This document shows positions 62,106-64,000 of a DNA stretch of 64,000 bases, in pieces. The translations under genes and the position numbers were made by a program. Origin of the DNA: Pseudomaricurvus sp033283335. GTDB lineage: Bacteria > Pseudomonadota > Gammaproteobacteria > Pseudomonadales > Cellvibrionaceae. Below the pieces are notes generated by a model. It made no database searches. It was not told where the DNA came from and saw nothing but the letters and a program-made list of their open reading frames with translations. Each line of letters opens with the position of its first letter. Position 1 is the first letter of the stretch. The stretch lies in the NCBI GenBank assembly GCA_033283335.1, contig JAWMQP010000007.1, forward strand, positions 186,001 through 250,000, given 5' to 3'.

Positions 62106-63015
62106 CTGAAGGCATCCCCTTGTTATTTATGCGCACGTAGGCCTGCACCCGCTCATCGGTCACTCGCTGCATACCGGGATGGTTCCAATCCACAGCCTCT
62201 CCGAGACCAATGATTAACAACCCACCAGGCTTGAGGCGGCTGACCAATTCATTGAGAATTTCACGTCGACGCCAGCGGCGAAAGTAAATCAACACGTTCT
62301 GACAGAAAATGACATCCATTTTGACCAATGGCATATCCGCCAGTTTCAGTAGATTGCCATGAGAGAAGCACACCCGATCCCGCAGCTTATTGCACAGCTG
62401 CAGGGCCATTCGTGTCTCGTCAGCAGTATCGGCCCCGACTGGCTTCTCGACATCGTCCACCTTGACGAAATAACGAGCGCGCTCTTCGACCGTCACAGTT
62501 TCCAGCTTGCGTCCGGAATAAACCGCCTGACGTGCATGCTGCAAAGCCGGCTGACTGATATCAGTGGCGGTAATGCCGTAGTAGGGATCGAGATTTGCCA
62601 GAGCAAAACAATCGTTGATCACCATGGCCAACGAATAAGGCTCTTCCCCGGTGGCACAACCCAGACTCCAGACATCAAAACTGTCGGTGAGCTTTTGATT
62701 GTTGATACGGTTCTGTAAATAGCGGCGGACATATTCAAACGAGTCGCGATGACGAAAAAAGCTGGTTTCTTTCACCACCAGCCGATCCACCAGAATCGAC
62801 CACTCAACCAAGCCCTGCAAACCCGAAGACACCTGGGTGTAATACTGGGTGTAGTGCTTGATACCCAGTTCACGCATCCGTCGAGCTAGCTGCAACTGTA
62901 AAAAACTGCGCTGGTGAGCCGACACCTGAATGCCGGTTCTGGCCTCCAGGAGTTTATTCCATTGCTCAAACTGCAGATCTGACAGTTCGGGGGCTTGTTG
63001 CAGAGTCCATGCCAT
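62095..63015 (-). CDS. pilK: CheR-type methyltransferase PilK
   Basis: SAM-dependent glutamate methyltransferase of 306 residues that methylates the PilJ receptor. The N-terminal helical CheR domain runs to about residue 100, followed by the catalytic part with DVWSLGCATGEEPYSLAMVI near 114, PYYGITATDISQPALQHARQ and MDVIFCQNVLIYF. Positioned between pilJ and chpA as in Pseudomonas. Confidence 0.93.
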   Translation of the reverse strand: MAWTLQQAPELSDLQFEQWNKLLEARTGIQVSAHQRSFLQLQLARRMRELGIKHYTQYYTQVSSGLQGLVEWSILVDRLVVKETSFFRHRDSFEYVRRYLQNRINNQKLTDSFDVWSLGCATGEEPYSLAMVINDCFALANLDPYYGITATDISQPALQHARQAVYSGRKLETVTVEERARYFVKVDDVEKPVGADTADETRMALQLCNKLRDRVCFSHGNLLKLADMPLVKMDVIFCQNVLIYFRRWRRREILNELVSRLKPGGLLIIGLGEAVDWNHPGMQRVTDERVQAYVRINNKGMPSDGR

Positions 63016-63037
63016 ACCTCAACCGTTCCCACTCACC

Positions 63038-64000
63038 TTATACAGCGCTTTTGTTGGTTTCCCGGCTTTCACTGTCGAGCAGATCATCCGGCAACTCAAA
63101 TGTCTCACTGCTGTCTTCGGCAACCAGGTCGCTGTCATTCAGGTTAAGGTTGAAGCCTGACGCCAAAGCCTCCTGGTCGGCACCTTCGCTGTACTCGCCA
63201 GCGAACTCTTCGGCATTAAAGGCCTCGACATCGTATTGGTCTGTCTCATCATTACTGGCCTCATCCGGTAAGGTGAAACCGGCAACGGACTCACGCAGAT
63301 CCAATGCCATGTTGGCCAGGTTACCAATCGATTCTGCCGTCGCTGCCGTACCGGAAGAGGTCTGGGAAGTAATTTCCTGAATCACGTTCATCGTGTTGGA
63401 AATGTGGCCCGCAGAAGAGGCCTGCTGGCGAGCGGCGTTGGAAATGTTCTGAATCAGGTCTGCCAGGTTGGCCGATACCGATTCAATTTCTTCCAGGGCC
63501 ACACCCGCATCCTGTGCCAGGCGTGCTCCCCGCACCACCTCGGAGGTGGTTTGTTCCATGGAGATAACCGCTTCGTTGGTATCGTTCTGAATGGTTTTCA
63601 CCAGCGCTTCAATCTGTTTGGTAGCGGCTGCAGAACGTTCCGCAAGACGCTGTACCTCATCCGCAACCACCGCGAAGCCTCGACCAGCGTCACCCGCCAT
63701 CGATGCCTGAATGGCCGCGTTCAAAGCCAGAATGTTGGTCTGATCCGCAATGTCGTTAATCAGCGATACGATATCACCAATCTCCTGGGACGATTCACCC
63801 AGTCGTTTAATCCGCTTGGAAGTGTCCTGAATCTGTTCACGAATGGTATCCATACCGTGAATGGTGTTCTGTACCACTTTGGAACCGTTGTTGGCGATCG
63901 ATACCGACCGCTCCGCAACCGCAGCCGATTCAGCGGCGTTAGCCGATACCTGGTCAATGGTCACCGCCATTTCATTTACCGCCGCCGAGGCGCCGGCAAT
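63038..64000 (-). CDS. pilJ: Methyl-accepting chemotaxis protein PilJ, C-terminal part
   Basis: Signalling half of the receptor of the Pil-Chp system; the N-terminus (membrane and sensing parts) lies beyond the window. The frame is open to base 64000. It contains the MCP hairpin tip VSLINDIADQTNILALNAAI and GDAGRGFAVVADEVQRLAERS, followed by a helical return and an acidic tail rich in Asp and Glu (DESNDETDQYDVEAF-like). Methylation sites should lie on the flanking helices. Gap to pilK is 22 bases. Confidence 0.93.
   Translation of the reverse strand: MAGASAAVNEMAVTIDQVSANAAESAAVAERSVSIANNGSKVVQNTIHGMDTIREQIQDTSKRIKRLGESSQEIGDIVSLINDIADQTNILALNAAIQASMAGDAGRGFAVVADEVQRLAERSAAATKQIEALVKTIQNDTNEAVISMEQTTSEVVRGARLAQDAGVALEEIESVSANLADLIQNISNAARQQASSAGHISNTMNVIQEITSQTSSGTAATAESIGNLANMALDLRESVAGFTLPDEASNDETDQYDVEAFNAEEFAGEYSEGADQEALASGFNLNLNDSDLVAEDSSETFELPDDLLDSESRETNKSAV

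Overview
The window comes from a gammaproteobacterium, most likely a marine-type member of Pseudomonadales/Cellvibrionales. The evidence is the E. coli/Pseudomonas-like order ygfB-pepP-ubiH-ubiI with zapA, 6S RNA and ygfA on the opposite strand, a Pseudomonas-type Pil-Chp chemosensory operon, a Pseudomonas-like medium-chain PHA depolymerase, and a TonB receptor of the IEEVVVTAQKR type. The DNA is moderately GC-rich and densely coded. I saw no transposase, phage, CRISPR array, rRNA or tRNA. The organism assignment is inference from gene content.

Layout. 1-8.1 kb: end of an ABC-2 permease, a TM2 protein, then amino-acid catabolism (leucine-type dehydrogenase and fused indolepyruvate:ferredoxin oxidoreductase) with a divergent Lrp/AsnC regulator, a DUF6164-like protein behind a six-copy 20-bp repeat, and a 2H phosphoesterase. 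8.4-13.5 kb: a polyhydroxyalkanoate locus (PHA synthase with a long N-terminal extension, phasin, divergent depolymerase, unknown membrane protein). 13.5-20.4 kb: ubiquinone hydroxylases, PepP, YgfB, ZapB-like protein, ZapA, 6S RNA, 5-formyl-THF cyclo-ligase and an MmcQ/YjbR protein. 20.5-28.7 kb: single genes including a prepilin-like protein, EEP hydrolase, peroxiredoxin, phospholipase A, cupin, an orphan SOS-boxed umuD, an NYN-LOTUS protein, MAPEG, VOC and GNAT proteins. 28.8-38.1 kb: a SARP-like/hydrolase fusion regulator, DUF3703, an aldehyde dehydrogenase/aminotransferase pair, AzlCD, a LuxR regulator and an MFS transporter. 38.7-44 kb: outer-membrane proteins, a TPR protein and a VOC protein. 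44.2-49.9 kb: the SAM cycle (ArsR/methyltransferase regulator, metK, ahcY, metF) and rsmE. 50-53.4 kb: an MBL hydrolase and the ergothioneine pair egtB-egtD. 53.4-64 kb, minus strand: chpC, chpB, chpA, pilK and the partial pilJ.

How the genes work together. The synthase, phasin and depolymerase make, coat and mobilise carbon-storage granules. The regulator with a 24-bp perfect palindrome ahead of it probably controls metK-ahcY, and perhaps metF, as a SahR-like SAM-cycle regulon. EgtD uses SAM, so ergothioneine synthesis depends on the same cycle. The Pil-Chp operon would control twitching motility. The points most worth a second look are the orphan UmuD with Arg in place of the catalytic Lys, the cluster of inverted repeats before the SAM-cycle regulator, the extended PHA synthase, the SARP-hydrolase fusion, and several short tandem repeats next to start or stop codons.
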